From: an uncultured Lachnospira sp.
Lineage (GTDB): Bacteria; Bacillota; Clostridia; Lachnospirales; Lachnospiraceae
Direction of reading: 5' to 3'
Length of the DNA stretch: 64,000 bases
Assembly: GCA_946186125.1 (NCBI GenBank)
Contig: CAMHLZ010000001.1
Coordinates: 62,001-126,000 of the forward strand
Made by a program: the position numbers and the translations under genes. This document shows, piece by piece, positions 29,198 to 37,792 of this stretch (position 1 is its first letter; each line of letters begins with the position of its first letter). The notes beneath the pieces are model-generated. The model saw nothing but the letters and a program-made list of their open reading frames with translations. It was not told the origin of the DNA and searched no databases.

Positions 29198-30829
29198 CTA
29201 TGCCAAACGATCTTTACGGAACTTTCTGATAATCTCCAAATCTTTTTCAAGATTCTCTGTAAGCTGCTCTCTTGAATGCTCCTCAATACTCAAATCTATT
29301 TCAATATCTGATAATGATTTTTCAAGAGCTTCTTTCTGCTTTAACACATCATTTTCAATTTTTTCATTTATCTTAGAAATATATCTGATAATCTCCGTCT
29401 CTATACTTGATATCGTCTGTACCGTTACCTCCGTAATTATCCTGTTAGCTGCATTATCTATCTCTATTTGTTTTTTTCTGTTATTCTTTATGTTATGTAA
29501 TGTATCAGCTGCTACTCCGACAATACCTCCCACAGCCGCCAGTATTGGATTTGCCAATGCAAATCCAACCCCTGCTAATACAACCGGAAGTGCTGATTTT
29601 ACTACCTCATCAGAAACATTTTGTTTAATTGCTTCCTTTACGCCAATGAACAATTCATCATCCTCCGGAAACTGAATTGTAATCATTTCCGATATATGAT
29701 TTACATATTTTTTTAATTTGGGCTCAAACTCTGTATTTATTCCTATCCTTACTGATCTTCTTACAATTGAATTAATCTTATCAGTTATGTCCTTTCCATT
29801 CTCGAGCATCGCACTGATTGTAGGCAGACTGGCTTCCAAATCATTTTTCACATTATCTCTTATCGAATTAATGCATACCTGTGCCTGACGCTTAAAGTTA
29901 TTCTTTTCTCTGTCTATTTCTAATGTTATCGCCTGAATCTTTTTCTCTACTTTTTCTTTTTCCTGCTCAAGTCTAGATGTAGATAAACTTGCCTTATCTA
30001 TTCTTTCTATAAGGTATACTTCCGCATATCTTGAAGCATTTCTTAATTGTTCAGAGTATTTATTTAAAAAAATGTCTCCTGTTTTTTCCTGAATCTCGAG
30101 CAATATCTCTTTTAATTCCTCTACGTTTACCCTGCCATATGAATCTACACACGCAACCTTAACATCATCCTGACCAACTATTTCCCCAACTAGTTTCTTT
30201 AACAGTGCCTTACATTCTTCAAGTTCATCCTCGTCTAATCTGTTGCTCTTAGTGATAACAACATAAACCGGCATATTATATACCTTAAGTTCTTTAAGAA
30301 AATCTGATATGCTCTCTTTCAAAACCGGTTCATCAGAAGAAACTACAAGTAAATACGCAAGGCTATTTGGCAGATATTCATCAATAGCTCTGTTGTGCAA
30401 TTCTATACTTGTATCAAATCCCGGTAAATCCACTATATTTACAGAATGAATTTTTTCAAGAAAATCATTTTGATATTCAATTTTAACAAGACTCGTATTC
30501 TGAATCGTAAGTCCTTTTAATGGTAACTCATCTATTTTTCTCTCTATAACTACATCTTTATTGTATTGATACGCTTTATTGTCTCCGTAATACACTTCTG
30601 TCGGAACAGCCGTCTCAGGTGTTATATCCACACTCAGCAACGTACGTCCAATAATCGCATTAATCATAGAACTCTTTCCTGTACTGAAATTTCCTACTAC
30701 AGGTGTATTTACCTTGTATGTGTCAATACTTTCAAGAATACGCTGTGCTTCTTCTGTTGCAATATCATATTTTTTCTGAATTTCAATTAATTTTCCAAAT
30801 TTTTCTTTGTATTCATCTGAATATAGCAT
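29198..30829 (-). CDS. Bacterial dynamin-like GTPase, smaller member of the pair
   Basis: A 543-residue protein with a complete dynamin-type GTPase: G1 GNFSTGKS (46-53), G2 TPETAVPT (70-77), G3 DLPGF (134-138) and G4 TKSN (193-196). A long helical region follows, interrupted by a hydrophobic, Gly/Ala-rich stretch at about 412-441 (start SALPVVLAGVGFALANP) that could enter a membrane like the paddle of bacterial dynamins. The ATG follows GGAGG. It lies 38 bp after the lacI gene with no terminator between, so it may be transcribed with the maltodextrin operon. Confidence 0.87.
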   Translation of the reverse strand: MLYSDEYKEKFGKLIEIQKKYDIATEEAQRILESIDTYKVNTPVVGNFSTGKSSMINAIIGRTLLSVDITPETAVPTEVYYGDNKAYQYNKDVVIERKIDELPLKGLTIQNTSLVKIEYQNDFLEKIHSVNIVDLPGFDTSIELHNRAIDEYLPNSLAYLLVVSSDEPVLKESISDFLKELKVYNMPVYVVITKSNRLDEDELEECKALLKKLVGEIVGQDDVKVACVDSYGRVNVEELKEILLEIQEKTGDIFLNKYSEQLRNASRYAEVYLIERIDKASLSTSRLEQEKEKVEKKIQAITLEIDREKNNFKRQAQVCINSIRDNVKNDLEASLPTISAMLENGKDITDKINSIVRRSVRIGINTEFEPKLKKYVNHISEMITIQFPEDDELFIGVKEAIKQNVSDEVVKSALPVVLAGVGFALANPILAAVGGIVGVAADTLHNIKNNRKKQIEIDNAANRIITEVTVQTISSIETEIIRYISKINEKIENDVLKQKEALEKSLSDIEIDLSIEEHSREQLTENLEKDLEIIRKFRKDRLA

Positions 30830-30867
30830 TTTAAACCTCCATTCCCAGCATAAAATAAATGCCGATA

Positions 30868-31899
30868 TTATATGCTCCTTGTAGACTCTCCAATAATAAG
30901 TTGTCCAGGAAATATAATATTCTGATTAATACTTTCTTCTCCGTTAATCATTTTAAATAATATCTTAAGTGCTGCCTTTGCCATCTCCTCCACCGGCTGT
31001 CTTATTGTTGTAATGGATGGTATATAATACCTGCTGATATCCAGTCCATCATATCCAACAACAGAATAATCCCCGGGAACATTAAATCCCGCTTCATATA
31101 TCGCCCTGCATGCCCCTATCGCTACCGAATCATTAACGGCAAATATCGCAGTACACTTACTTTCAGATTTTAACATTTTTTTCGCAGTAATGTATCCACT
31201 CTTTTCAGAGTATCTTTCATTCCCATCAAGTAGATTGTAAACGTTTGTGTTGAAATATGCAATATTATTTTTTTTAAGTGCTTTTTTATACCCCTGCATT
31301 CTATGATAACCGATTCCTTCATCGACCTCCGTAGATGAAAATATTGCTATATTTTTATGCCCAAGACTGCAAAGATAGTCTACTATTTTAAAACTTTCTT
31401 TTTCATCATCAACTGAAACCGAGGGAACCCCTCTGAAATTTTTTCCTTCCGGTGCACTAACCGTGCACAATACAAAAGGAACTGATATCTTATCAAGTTT
31501 TGTTTTAGATTTATGGAACATTCCACCGAGAAACACAATACCTTTTAATTTCTTTTCTTTTTCCAGTTCCAATGCTACAGAAACCTCATCCTTATATTCA
31601 TCAATCTGCTGTAAAATGAAAGTATAATTTTTTTCCTGTATAAATTTTTCAAATTCAGATATTATCGGATTGAAGAAAGAATTATTAATTCCCTGAACTA
31701 ACACTGCAATTATTTCATTTTCTGAACGTTTAAGATTTCTCGCACTGTTATTAGGAACATAATTGCTTTCTTCAATCACTTTTAATATTTTTTCTTTTGT
31801 TTCAGCACTTATACCTGGTTTATCATTGATTGCCCTTGAAACAGTGCTTACTCCAACCCCACACATTTTTGCTATGTCCTTTATTGTTACACTCTTCAT
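30868..31899 (-). CDS. LacI-family transcriptional regulator
   Basis: A 343-residue repressor-type protein. The N-terminal helix-turn-helix is TIKDIAKMCGVGVSTVSRAI with the hinge helix near residue 55 (NNSARNLKRS), followed by a periplasmic-binding-protein-like sugar-sensing domain. It starts two bases after malQ and lies in the maltodextrin operon, so it probably controls that operon through the site at 36784-36795. The inducer is likely maltose or a maltodextrin; this is inferred from context. Confidence 0.9.
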   Translation of the reverse strand: MKSVTIKDIAKMCGVGVSTVSRAINDKPGISAETKEKILKVIEESNYVPNNSARNLKRSENEIIAVLVQGINNSFFNPIISEFEKFIQEKNYTFILQQIDEYKDEVSVALELEKEKKLKGIVFLGGMFHKSKTKLDKISVPFVLCTVSAPEGKNFRGVPSVSVDDEKESFKIVDYLCSLGHKNIAIFSSTEVDEGIGYHRMQGYKKALKKNNIAYFNTNVYNLLDGNERYSEKSGYITAKKMLKSESKCTAIFAVNDSVAIGACRAIYEAGFNVPGDYSVVGYDGLDISRYYIPSITTIRQPVEEMAKAALKILFKMINGEESINQNIIFPGQLIIGESTRSI

Positions 31900-31901
31900 A
31901 A

Positions 31902-33383
31902 TTAATCTCTCTCATATAATAATGTCATATCTAAAATTAACTCAATAATTTTATCCGAGAATTCTCCCTTTAACATCCTCCATGTCCAGTTTCCACCTAA
32001 TGTTGAAGGAGTATTTATTCTCGCTTCACTTCCCATTCCCAAAAAATCCTGCATTGGAATTATTGCCAGATTTGATACTGATGACATCGCTTCTCTTATA
32101 AAATCAAGATACAGCTCCTCTTCCCCTGTTCCATAGTTATTCATATATTTCATTGCGTCATCTTTATCTTTTTCCGGTAATTGATTATACCATCCTACAA
32201 TCGTATCATTATCATGTGTACCGGTATATACAACCGTATTTTTATCATAAGTATGCGGATAATAATTACTTTCTTCCCTTGAATCAAAAGCAAACTGAAT
32301 TATCTTCATTCCCGGATATCCGGTCTCCTTAACAAGTTCTATAACAGATTGCGTCAGATAACCAAGGTCTTCTGCAATAATCTCTACCTTTCCAAGTTTA
32401 TTTTCAATCTTTTTAAATAATTCAATGCCCGGTCCTTTCTCCCAATGACCATTTTTTGCATTATTATCACCATAAGGTATAGAATAATACTCATCAAATC
32501 CCCTGAAATGATCTATTCTTACTACATCATACAATTTCATGCTATGACGTATTCGCCTAATCCACCAGTCGTATCCTGTCTTTTTATGGTATTCCCAATC
32601 ATATAACGGATTTCCCCATAACTGTCCGTCATCTGAAAACGCATCCGGAGGACATCCTGCAACAGCTTTTGGCTGATTTTTTTTATCGAATTGAAACAGT
32701 TCCATATCCGACCAGCAGTCAGCACTGTCAAAAGATACATATATCGGAATGTCTCCGATTATCTTTACTCCTTTTGAATTTGCATATTCTTTTAATTGTA
32801 ACCATTGCTGCATAAACTTGTATTGAAGAAATTTATAAAACAAAATATCATCTTCAAGTTCTTTTTTATATAATTCTATCGCGCCTCTTTCTCTAAGCCT
32901 GATATCTTTATCCCACTTACTCCACATTGCCCCCTCATACGAATCTTTTACTGCCATATATAAGGCATACTCATCAAGCCATTCTTTATTGTCTTCTGCA
33001 AATTTTTGAAATTCTTCATCGCTTTCAATGTTGCTGTTCTGAAAAGCAATCCATAATAAATCATATCGCTCTTCATAAATTTTTCCATAATCTACGTATC
33101 TGTCATCATCACCAAAATCGCACTTTTCACACTCTTCTTCGCTCAGCAATCCTTCTTCCGTCAATTTTTCCAAATCTATAAAATACGGATTTCCTGCAAA
33201 CGTAGAAAAAGACTGATATGGTGAATCACCAAAACTAGTCTGTCCCAAAGGAAGAATCTGCCAAAAATGTTGATGGGCTTTATTAAGCCCATCAACAAAT
33301 TCGTATGCTTCCTTTGAGAAACAGCCTATACCATACTTAGACGGCAGGCTTGATATCGGTAATAAAATACCACTACTCCTCAT
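31902..33383 (-). CDS. malQ: 4-alpha-glucanotransferase (amylomaltase)
   Basis: Moves alpha-1,4-glucan segments between maltodextrins and releases glucose. The 493 residues belong to glycoside hydrolase family 77: RSSGILLPISSLPS at the start, DIPIYVSFDSADCW, the nucleophile region VVRIDHFRGF and the acid/base region IIAEDLG, and YTGTHDNDT. Cytoplasmic. It stands between the permease genes and the lacI gene, so imported maltodextrin is processed by a product of the same operon. Confidence 0.96.
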   Translation of the reverse strand: MRSSGILLPISSLPSKYGIGCFSKEAYEFVDGLNKAHQHFWQILPLGQTSFGDSPYQSFSTFAGNPYFIDLEKLTEEGLLSEEECEKCDFGDDDRYVDYGKIYEERYDLLWIAFQNSNIESDEEFQKFAEDNKEWLDEYALYMAVKDSYEGAMWSKWDKDIRLRERGAIELYKKELEDDILFYKFLQYKFMQQWLQLKEYANSKGVKIIGDIPIYVSFDSADCWSDMELFQFDKKNQPKAVAGCPPDAFSDDGQLWGNPLYDWEYHKKTGYDWWIRRIRHSMKLYDVVRIDHFRGFDEYYSIPYGDNNAKNGHWEKGPGIELFKKIENKLGKVEIIAEDLGYLTQSVIELVKETGYPGMKIIQFAFDSREESNYYPHTYDKNTVVYTGTHDNDTIVGWYNQLPEKDKDDAMKYMNNYGTGEEELYLDFIREAMSSVSNLAIIPMQDFLGMGSEARINTPSTLGGNWTWRMLKGEFSDKIIELILDMTLLYERD

Positions 33384-33402
33384 AGAACCACATCCTCCAT
33401 TA

Positions 33403-34335
33403 TTATCCTTTTACTGCACCTGCTGCGACACCCTTTATAATATACTTCTGACATGCCAGATAGAATACAATAATCGGTATAATAGCTATAACCAGCATCG
33501 CCATAAGCCATCCAAGATTCTTAACTCCATAAGAACCGGTACATGCATCAATAGCAATAGGAATTGTCTTAACTTCTGATGGTAAAACAAGTTTAGGTAG
33601 GAGGTAATCATTCCATATCCACATTGTTTCAAGAATTGCAACCGTTATACATGTAGGTTTCAACATCGGTAACACAACCTTGAAAAATGTCTGTAGTGCA
33701 TTGCATCCGTCAATCATAGCAGCTTCTTCCACGTCATATGGAATAGCCTTTACAAAACCACTAAACATAAACACGCACATTCCTGCTCCGAACCCGACGT
33801 ACAGAACGACCATACCGAAAATACTGTTTAATTTTAACATATTTGCAAGACTTGACATGGTGTACATAACCATCTGGAAAGGAACAACCATTGAAAATAC
33901 AAACATATAATATATTATGCTGTTGACTACGGATTTTACTCTCGTTAAATACCATGCTGCCATGGATGTAAGTAGTACCAGACAAATGACTGACAGTACC
34001 GTTATTATTACCGAATTCACTATGGCATTACGCATACCAACTTTTGCTGCGCCTTCCACGTAGTTGCTCCATCCCGTGTAACTGTCCTTGGTAAGCATGT
34101 CAAATGCCATTCCCTTACCTTCTCTGATTGCAAGTTTCTTTTTAAATGAGTTCATTACAATTAAAAAGATAGGAGTAACCCATGCAAGTGACAAAAATGT
34201 CAATATACAGAATGTAATCATATTTGTAATTATCCTGAATACTTTGGCACTTCTTGGGTCAATATATGTCTGACCGGTTGATGAAGGTCCGGCAGTTTTG
34301 ACTCCCTGTGTCATGCTTTTATTCTCTTCACTCAT
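33403..34335 (-). CDS. Maltodextrin-type ABC transporter permease (MalG-like)
   Basis: A 310-residue inner-membrane permease with about six helices, the extended N-terminus of MalG-like proteins and the EAA loop EEAAMIDGCNALQTFFKVVLP that contacts the ATPase. It overlaps the MalF-like gene by one base. No ATPase gene is in this operon; a shared MsmK-type ATPase elsewhere in the genome is likely, as is usual for Firmicutes sugar importers. Confidence 0.93.
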   Translation of the reverse strand: MSEENKSMTQGVKTAGPSSTGQTYIDPRSAKVFRIITNMITFCILTFLSLAWVTPIFLIVMNSFKKKLAIREGKGMAFDMLTKDSYTGWSNYVEGAAKVGMRNAIVNSVIITVLSVICLVLLTSMAAWYLTRVKSVVNSIIYYMFVFSMVVPFQMVMYTMSSLANMLKLNSIFGMVVLYVGFGAGMCVFMFSGFVKAIPYDVEEAAMIDGCNALQTFFKVVLPMLKPTCITVAILETMWIWNDYLLPKLVLPSEVKTIPIAIDACTGSYGVKNLGWLMAMLVIAIIPIIVFYLACQKYIIKGVAAGAVKG

Positions 34336-35195
34336 TAATTCTCTACCTCCTTCTTTCTTGTTAATGAAAGCTGTACATAGGTAATAACGGCTACAAGCAG
34401 GAAGAATATAATAGCCTTTGCCTGTCCCATACCCTCAGCAAATTCATTACTCTGATGATTATAGAAGGTATCAAATATATCCATTGCAACTAAATTTGTC
34501 TTAGTCGAAAATCCGAGTAATGCATAGTTCTGATCATATAACTTAAACAAATTTGATATCGTTAAGAACATACATATTGTAATTGACGGCATTACCAATG
34601 GAATTGTAATCTTTGTAAGAATCTGGACGGAATCAGCTCCATCTATTCTTGCTGCCTCCATTACATCCTCAGGAATATTCTGAATACCGGCAATATAGAT
34701 AACCATCATATAACCCATAAGCTGCCATCCCATAACAATCATCAATCCCCAAAATCCGTAATTTGCTCCGCTATATCCAAATACATGTCCTAAATATTTC
34801 TGACAGAACGTATCCATAATTTCTTTCCATATATAACCTAACACGATACCGCCTATTAGGTTAGGCATGAAAAAAATTGTACGGAAAATATTTGTTCCAG
34901 GTATTTTTTTTGTAAGAAAATACGCAAGAAAAAAAGCACCGATATTAATTAATATAACACCGATTATAGTGAACTTTGTAGTTCTTAATAAACTTTCAAC
35001 GAATGTGGCATCGTTTGCCGTAAAAATCTTTATATAATTTGTAAAACCTACCCACTTCGCATCCTTAACTGTATTGAACTTACAGAAGGATAAATATACA
35101 CCCATTATAAATGGAATAATAAATGCAAGTGAGAATGATAACAATGTAGGCAATACAAATATTGGAAAATACTTTTTATATGATTTCGTATTCAT
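34335..35195 (-). CDS. Maltodextrin-type ABC transporter permease (MalF-like)
   Basis: A 286-residue permease with about six membrane segments and the EAA motif EAARIDGADSVQILTKITIP. It pairs with the MalG-like protein coded directly after it. Its start is separated from the binding-protein gene by 147 bp holding two strong hairpins, so it is probably made in smaller amounts than the binding protein. Confidence 0.93.
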   Translation of the reverse strand: MNTKSYKKYFPIFVLPTLLSFSLAFIIPFIMGVYLSFCKFNTVKDAKWVGFTNYIKIFTANDATFVESLLRTTKFTIIGVILINIGAFFLAYFLTKKIPGTNIFRTIFFMPNLIGGIVLGYIWKEIMDTFCQKYLGHVFGYSGANYGFWGLMIVMGWQLMGYMMVIYIAGIQNIPEDVMEAARIDGADSVQILTKITIPLVMPSITICMFLTISNLFKLYDQNYALLGFSTKTNLVAMDIFDTFYNHQSNEFAEGMGQAKAIIFFLLVAVITYVQLSLTRKKEVEN

Positions 35196-35253
35196 AATAC
35201 ACCTCTTAATATTGTAGTTTTATACTTTATGATGTTATCTTTCTTAAAAAAAT

Positions 35254-35282
35254 AGTGAGTAAAGCATAAAAACCCACTCACT
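35254..35282 (-). terminator. Internal terminator/attenuator between binding-protein and permease genes
   Basis: Stem AGTGAGT/ACTCACT (35254-35260 with 35276-35282), followed on the minus strand by a run of seven T. It should stop part of the transcripts coming from the binding-protein gene. Confidence 0.8.
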
Positions 35283-35290
35283 TTTTAAAA

Positions 35291-35316
35291 TGTGTTCCCC
35301 ACAATGGGGGAACACA
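35291..35316 (-). other. Stable hairpin at the 3' end of the binding-protein mRNA
   Basis: A perfect 10-bp GC-rich stem, TGTGTTCCCC/GGGGAACACA (35291-35300 with 35307-35316), loop of six. It has no T run of its own. It lies just after the binding-protein stop codon and probably protects that part of the mRNA from 3' exonucleases. Confidence 0.75.
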
Positions 35317-35342
35317 ATGGTATCAAGTTAATAGAATCTTAA

Positions 35343-36728
35343 TTATGAAGCTGATTTCTCAGATGCCCACATATCTTTAGCGTTGCTGATTACTTTATCC
35401 CATTCGATTGTACCTTCAGCATAGCTTAATAAATCTTCTCCTAAAGCATCCTTCCAAGCCTGGCTTGGGAATGTAGGGAATACCCATGATACTGTCTTAG
35501 TATCAGCATTTGCAGCATCTTCAAGACCCTGAACTGCAAGTGGATTCTCAGGTGTATCTGCTCCTTCAAATGGAGAAACAAATCCTAAATCCTCTTTCAC
35601 GCACTTCTTACCTGTCTCGCTTGTATATAACCAGTTGAAGAACTTAACAGATGCCTCCTGATCTGCCTCTGAAGCCTGGCTGTTGATAGCAAGGAAGTTC
35701 TCTGTACCTGCACATAATCCCTGTGACTCTTCGCCATCTGCACCAATGTAGATAGGCATGAAGTAAAGGTCTGACTCTTCAACTTCGTTTCCGTCTGTTC
35801 CGCTGATCTGTCCCCAGCCCCATGTTCCGTTCTGAACGATAGCACATTCTTTTAATGCAAACTCAGCCATAGCATCATCTACAGAACCACTCGAAGCACT
35901 CTCTCTTGAAACTGTAGAATAATCAAGATATAAATCTAAAATATCTTTGTACTGATCGCCAAATGAGAAATCAATCTGATCTTTGTCTGATACACCATCT
36001 TTCTGATACTCATAGTATACAGGAACGTTTGCAAGATGTGTCTGAAGTCTCCAGTTATTCTCTGAGTTCAAAGCTGGCTCTGAGAACACACCTGTAATTC
36101 CAAGATCATCTTTGTGTGCATCCATATCTTTTACAACTGCTGATAACTTCTCAAAATTGTTGATATCTTCGATTGAAGAGCATCCTGTATCAGCAATTCC
36201 GTCTAATGCGAAATAATCTGCAAAAATTGACTTGTTACAAATTAATCCATACATCTCTGTTGCAAGTGGAATACCAAATACACCTTCATCAGTCTGTACA
36301 ACACCATCTTTATCAACTAAGTTATTGTATAAATCTGTATCCTTTAAATCTGCACAGTAATCTTTCCATGAATTGTATCCGATAGGACCATTAATAATAA
36401 ATGCTGTAGGAGCATCATCCTTTGACATCTCAGCTTTTAACTTTGACTCATACTGGTTATCAGCTGCTGTTACAACCTTACACTCAATTCCTTCTTCTTC
36501 TGTAAACTTCTTAGCAATGTCATTGAAAGCTTCTTCAGCCTCCGGCTTAAAGTTCAAGAAATAAACTGATCCATCCGAACTGCTGCCGCTATCTTTACTA
36601 CCTGATTCAGTCTTGCTTCCGCTGTTACCTGAATCTGTCTTTGTATCAGATTCCTCTGAACCACAACCTGCAAATACTGTAGCTGCCATAGCAACGCAAA
36701 GTGTTAAACTTAATAATTTCTTCTTCAT
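35343..36728 (-). CDS. Extracellular solute-binding lipoprotein of maltodextrin-type ABC importer
   Basis: A 461-residue family 1 binding protein. It begins with a lipoprotein signal peptide whose lipobox is FAGC, with Cys22 as the lipid-modified residue, followed by a Ser/Gly/Asp-rich linker to about residue 52. The rest has the two-lobe layout seen in MalE-like proteins. It is exported and held on the outer face of the membrane, delivering sugar to the two permeases. It is the first gene after the operon promoter; maltodextrin as substrate is inferred from malQ. Confidence 0.93.
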   Translation of the reverse strand: MKKKLLSLTLCVAMAATVFAGCGSEESDTKTDSGNSGSKTESGSKDSGSSSDGSVYFLNFKPEAEEAFNDIAKKFTEEEGIECKVVTAADNQYESKLKAEMSKDDAPTAFIINGPIGYNSWKDYCADLKDTDLYNNLVDKDGVVQTDEGVFGIPLATEMYGLICNKSIFADYFALDGIADTGCSSIEDINNFEKLSAVVKDMDAHKDDLGITGVFSEPALNSENNWRLQTHLANVPVYYEYQKDGVSDKDQIDFSFGDQYKDILDLYLDYSTVSRESASSGSVDDAMAEFALKECAIVQNGTWGWGQISGTDGNEVEESDLYFMPIYIGADGEESQGLCAGTENFLAINSQASEADQEASVKFFNWLYTSETGKKCVKEDLGFVSPFEGADTPENPLAVQGLEDAANADTKTVSWVFPTFPSQAWKDALGEDLLSYAEGTIEWDKVISNAKDMWASEKSAS

Positions 36729-36783
36729 TTTTTTGACCTCTCCTTTTTGTGAAAGTTTTTTTGGTTATTATATTGTCACCTTC

Positions 36784-36795
36784 GGTAACGTTTCC
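36784..36795. promoter_or_regulatory. LacI-family operator upstream of the maltodextrin operon
   Basis: GGTAACGTTTCC, a 12-bp near-palindrome (10 of 12 positions) with the central CG typical of LacI-family sites. It lies about 15 bp downstream of the -10 box, where bound repressor would block transcription. It also partly resembles a CcpA cre site, so catabolite control is possible. Confidence 0.65.
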
Positions 36796-36810
36796 ATAAA
36801 CCATGTAACG

Positions 36811-36839
36811 ATGATAACACATATTGATATATTTTGCAA
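36811..36839 (-). promoter_or_regulatory. Promoter of the maltodextrin operon
   Basis: TTGCAA (36834-36839) and TATCAT (36811-36816) on the minus strand with a 17-bp spacer, about 83 bp before the binding-protein start. The start codon itself is preceded by AAGGAGAGG. Confidence 0.75.
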
Positions 36840-36946
36840 TAAAAAAGCTGAAATTATTGGTGATTTTTTATAATTTTTTTTTGCATTCTTCTTCACAATT
36901 CAACATTTTTTTTAATTTTACAAAGTTTTAACGCCAAAACCTTATA

Positions 36947-37723
36947 TTACCTGCCATATTTTTTTACTATTTCTTCATAAGACATTTTACCGCCAAACAG
37001 GTTCAATGCACTTCCAATTGTAAAATCAATCTTCTCTTTTCCGTATTCTTCAAGTTTTTTTATATCGTCTTCGCTTGATATTCCACCTGCGTATGTAACC
37101 GGAATTCCATTCCATTTTCCAAGCTGTTTTACAAGTTCTTCCTCTATCCCCGAAACTTTTCCTTCTACATCTACCGCATGTATCAAAAATTCATCGCAAT
37201 ACTCTGCCAATAGTGAAAGAGTATCTTCCGTCACCTCAACCTCAGTATATTTCTGCCATCTGTCTGTAACTATCATATAATTGTTATCTTTTTTTCTGCA
37301 GCTTAAATCAAGCACAAGATGTTCTTTTCCAACTTCATTTTCTATTTTTTTTAAATTATCATAATTAACCTTTCCATCTTTGAAAACATACGATGTGACA
37401 ATAACATGAGATGCTCCCTGTTTTATATATTCTGCCGCATTTTCTGCATTTATTCCTCCACCTATCTGCATACCTTTTTTATATGCATTTAATGCTTTTA
37501 TTGCATTTTCTTTTGTGGCATTATAAAACTCGGAACCGGCGGCATTAAGCTGAATAATATGCCCGCCGGTCAGGCAGTCTTTTTTATATAGTGACGCAAA
37601 ATATTCGCCATCTTTTTCCGAAACAAAATTTTCTACAGCTTTGTTGCCTGTGTCTTTTATGCTTCCTCCTACAATCTGCTTTACTTTTCCATTATGAATA
37701 TCAATACAAGGTCTAAATTTCAT
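36947..37723 (-). CDS. hisA: Eukaryotic-type phosphoribosylformimino-AICAR ribotide isomerase (HisA)
   Basis: Catalyses the fourth step of histidine synthesis, an Amadori rearrangement of ProFAR. The 258-residue TIM barrel resembles the plant/fungal HisA (His6) branch more than the usual bacterial one, with FRPCIDIHNGKVKQIVGG at the N-terminus; Asp8 is a likely catalytic residue. Other signatures are MQIGGGIN and TYAGGISS. No other his gene is in the window. It lies after metY, separated by a strong hairpin. Start chosen for its GAGGAGG site. Confidence 0.88.
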   Translation of the reverse strand: MKFRPCIDIHNGKVKQIVGGSIKDTGNKAVENFVSEKDGEYFASLYKKDCLTGGHIIQLNAAGSEFYNATKENAIKALNAYKKGMQIGGGINAENAAEYIKQGASHVIVTSYVFKDGKVNYDNLKKIENEVGKEHLVLDLSCRKKDNNYMIVTDRWQKYTEVEVTEDTLSLLAEYCDEFLIHAVDVEGKVSGIEEELVKQLGKWNGIPVTYAGGISSEDDIKKLEEYGKEKIDFTIGSALNLFGGKMSYEEIVKKYGR

Positions 37724-37752
37724 GTGAACCTCCTCTTTTTATATATACGCAA

Positions 37753-37781
37753 GAGGGCGCCGCACTAACGTGTGACGCCTC
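37753..37781 (-). other. GC-rich hairpin between metY and hisA
   Basis: A stem of about 12 bp with one bulge and one mismatch around a 4-nt loop (37753-37765 with 37770-37781). It lacks a following T run on the minus strand, so it may limit read-through or stabilise the upstream mRNA rather than act as a full terminator. Confidence 0.6.
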
Positions 37782-37792
37782 CATGTGATAGT

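Noticed and set aside
30830..30867. Separate promoter for the dynamin-like genes
   Set aside because: TATAAT lies in the gap, but the best -35 candidate (TTGGAG) is only 15 bp away; too weak to list.
36903..36946. Terminator after hisA
   Set aside because: An 8-bp A/T-rich stem is present, but it is weak and has no clear T run.
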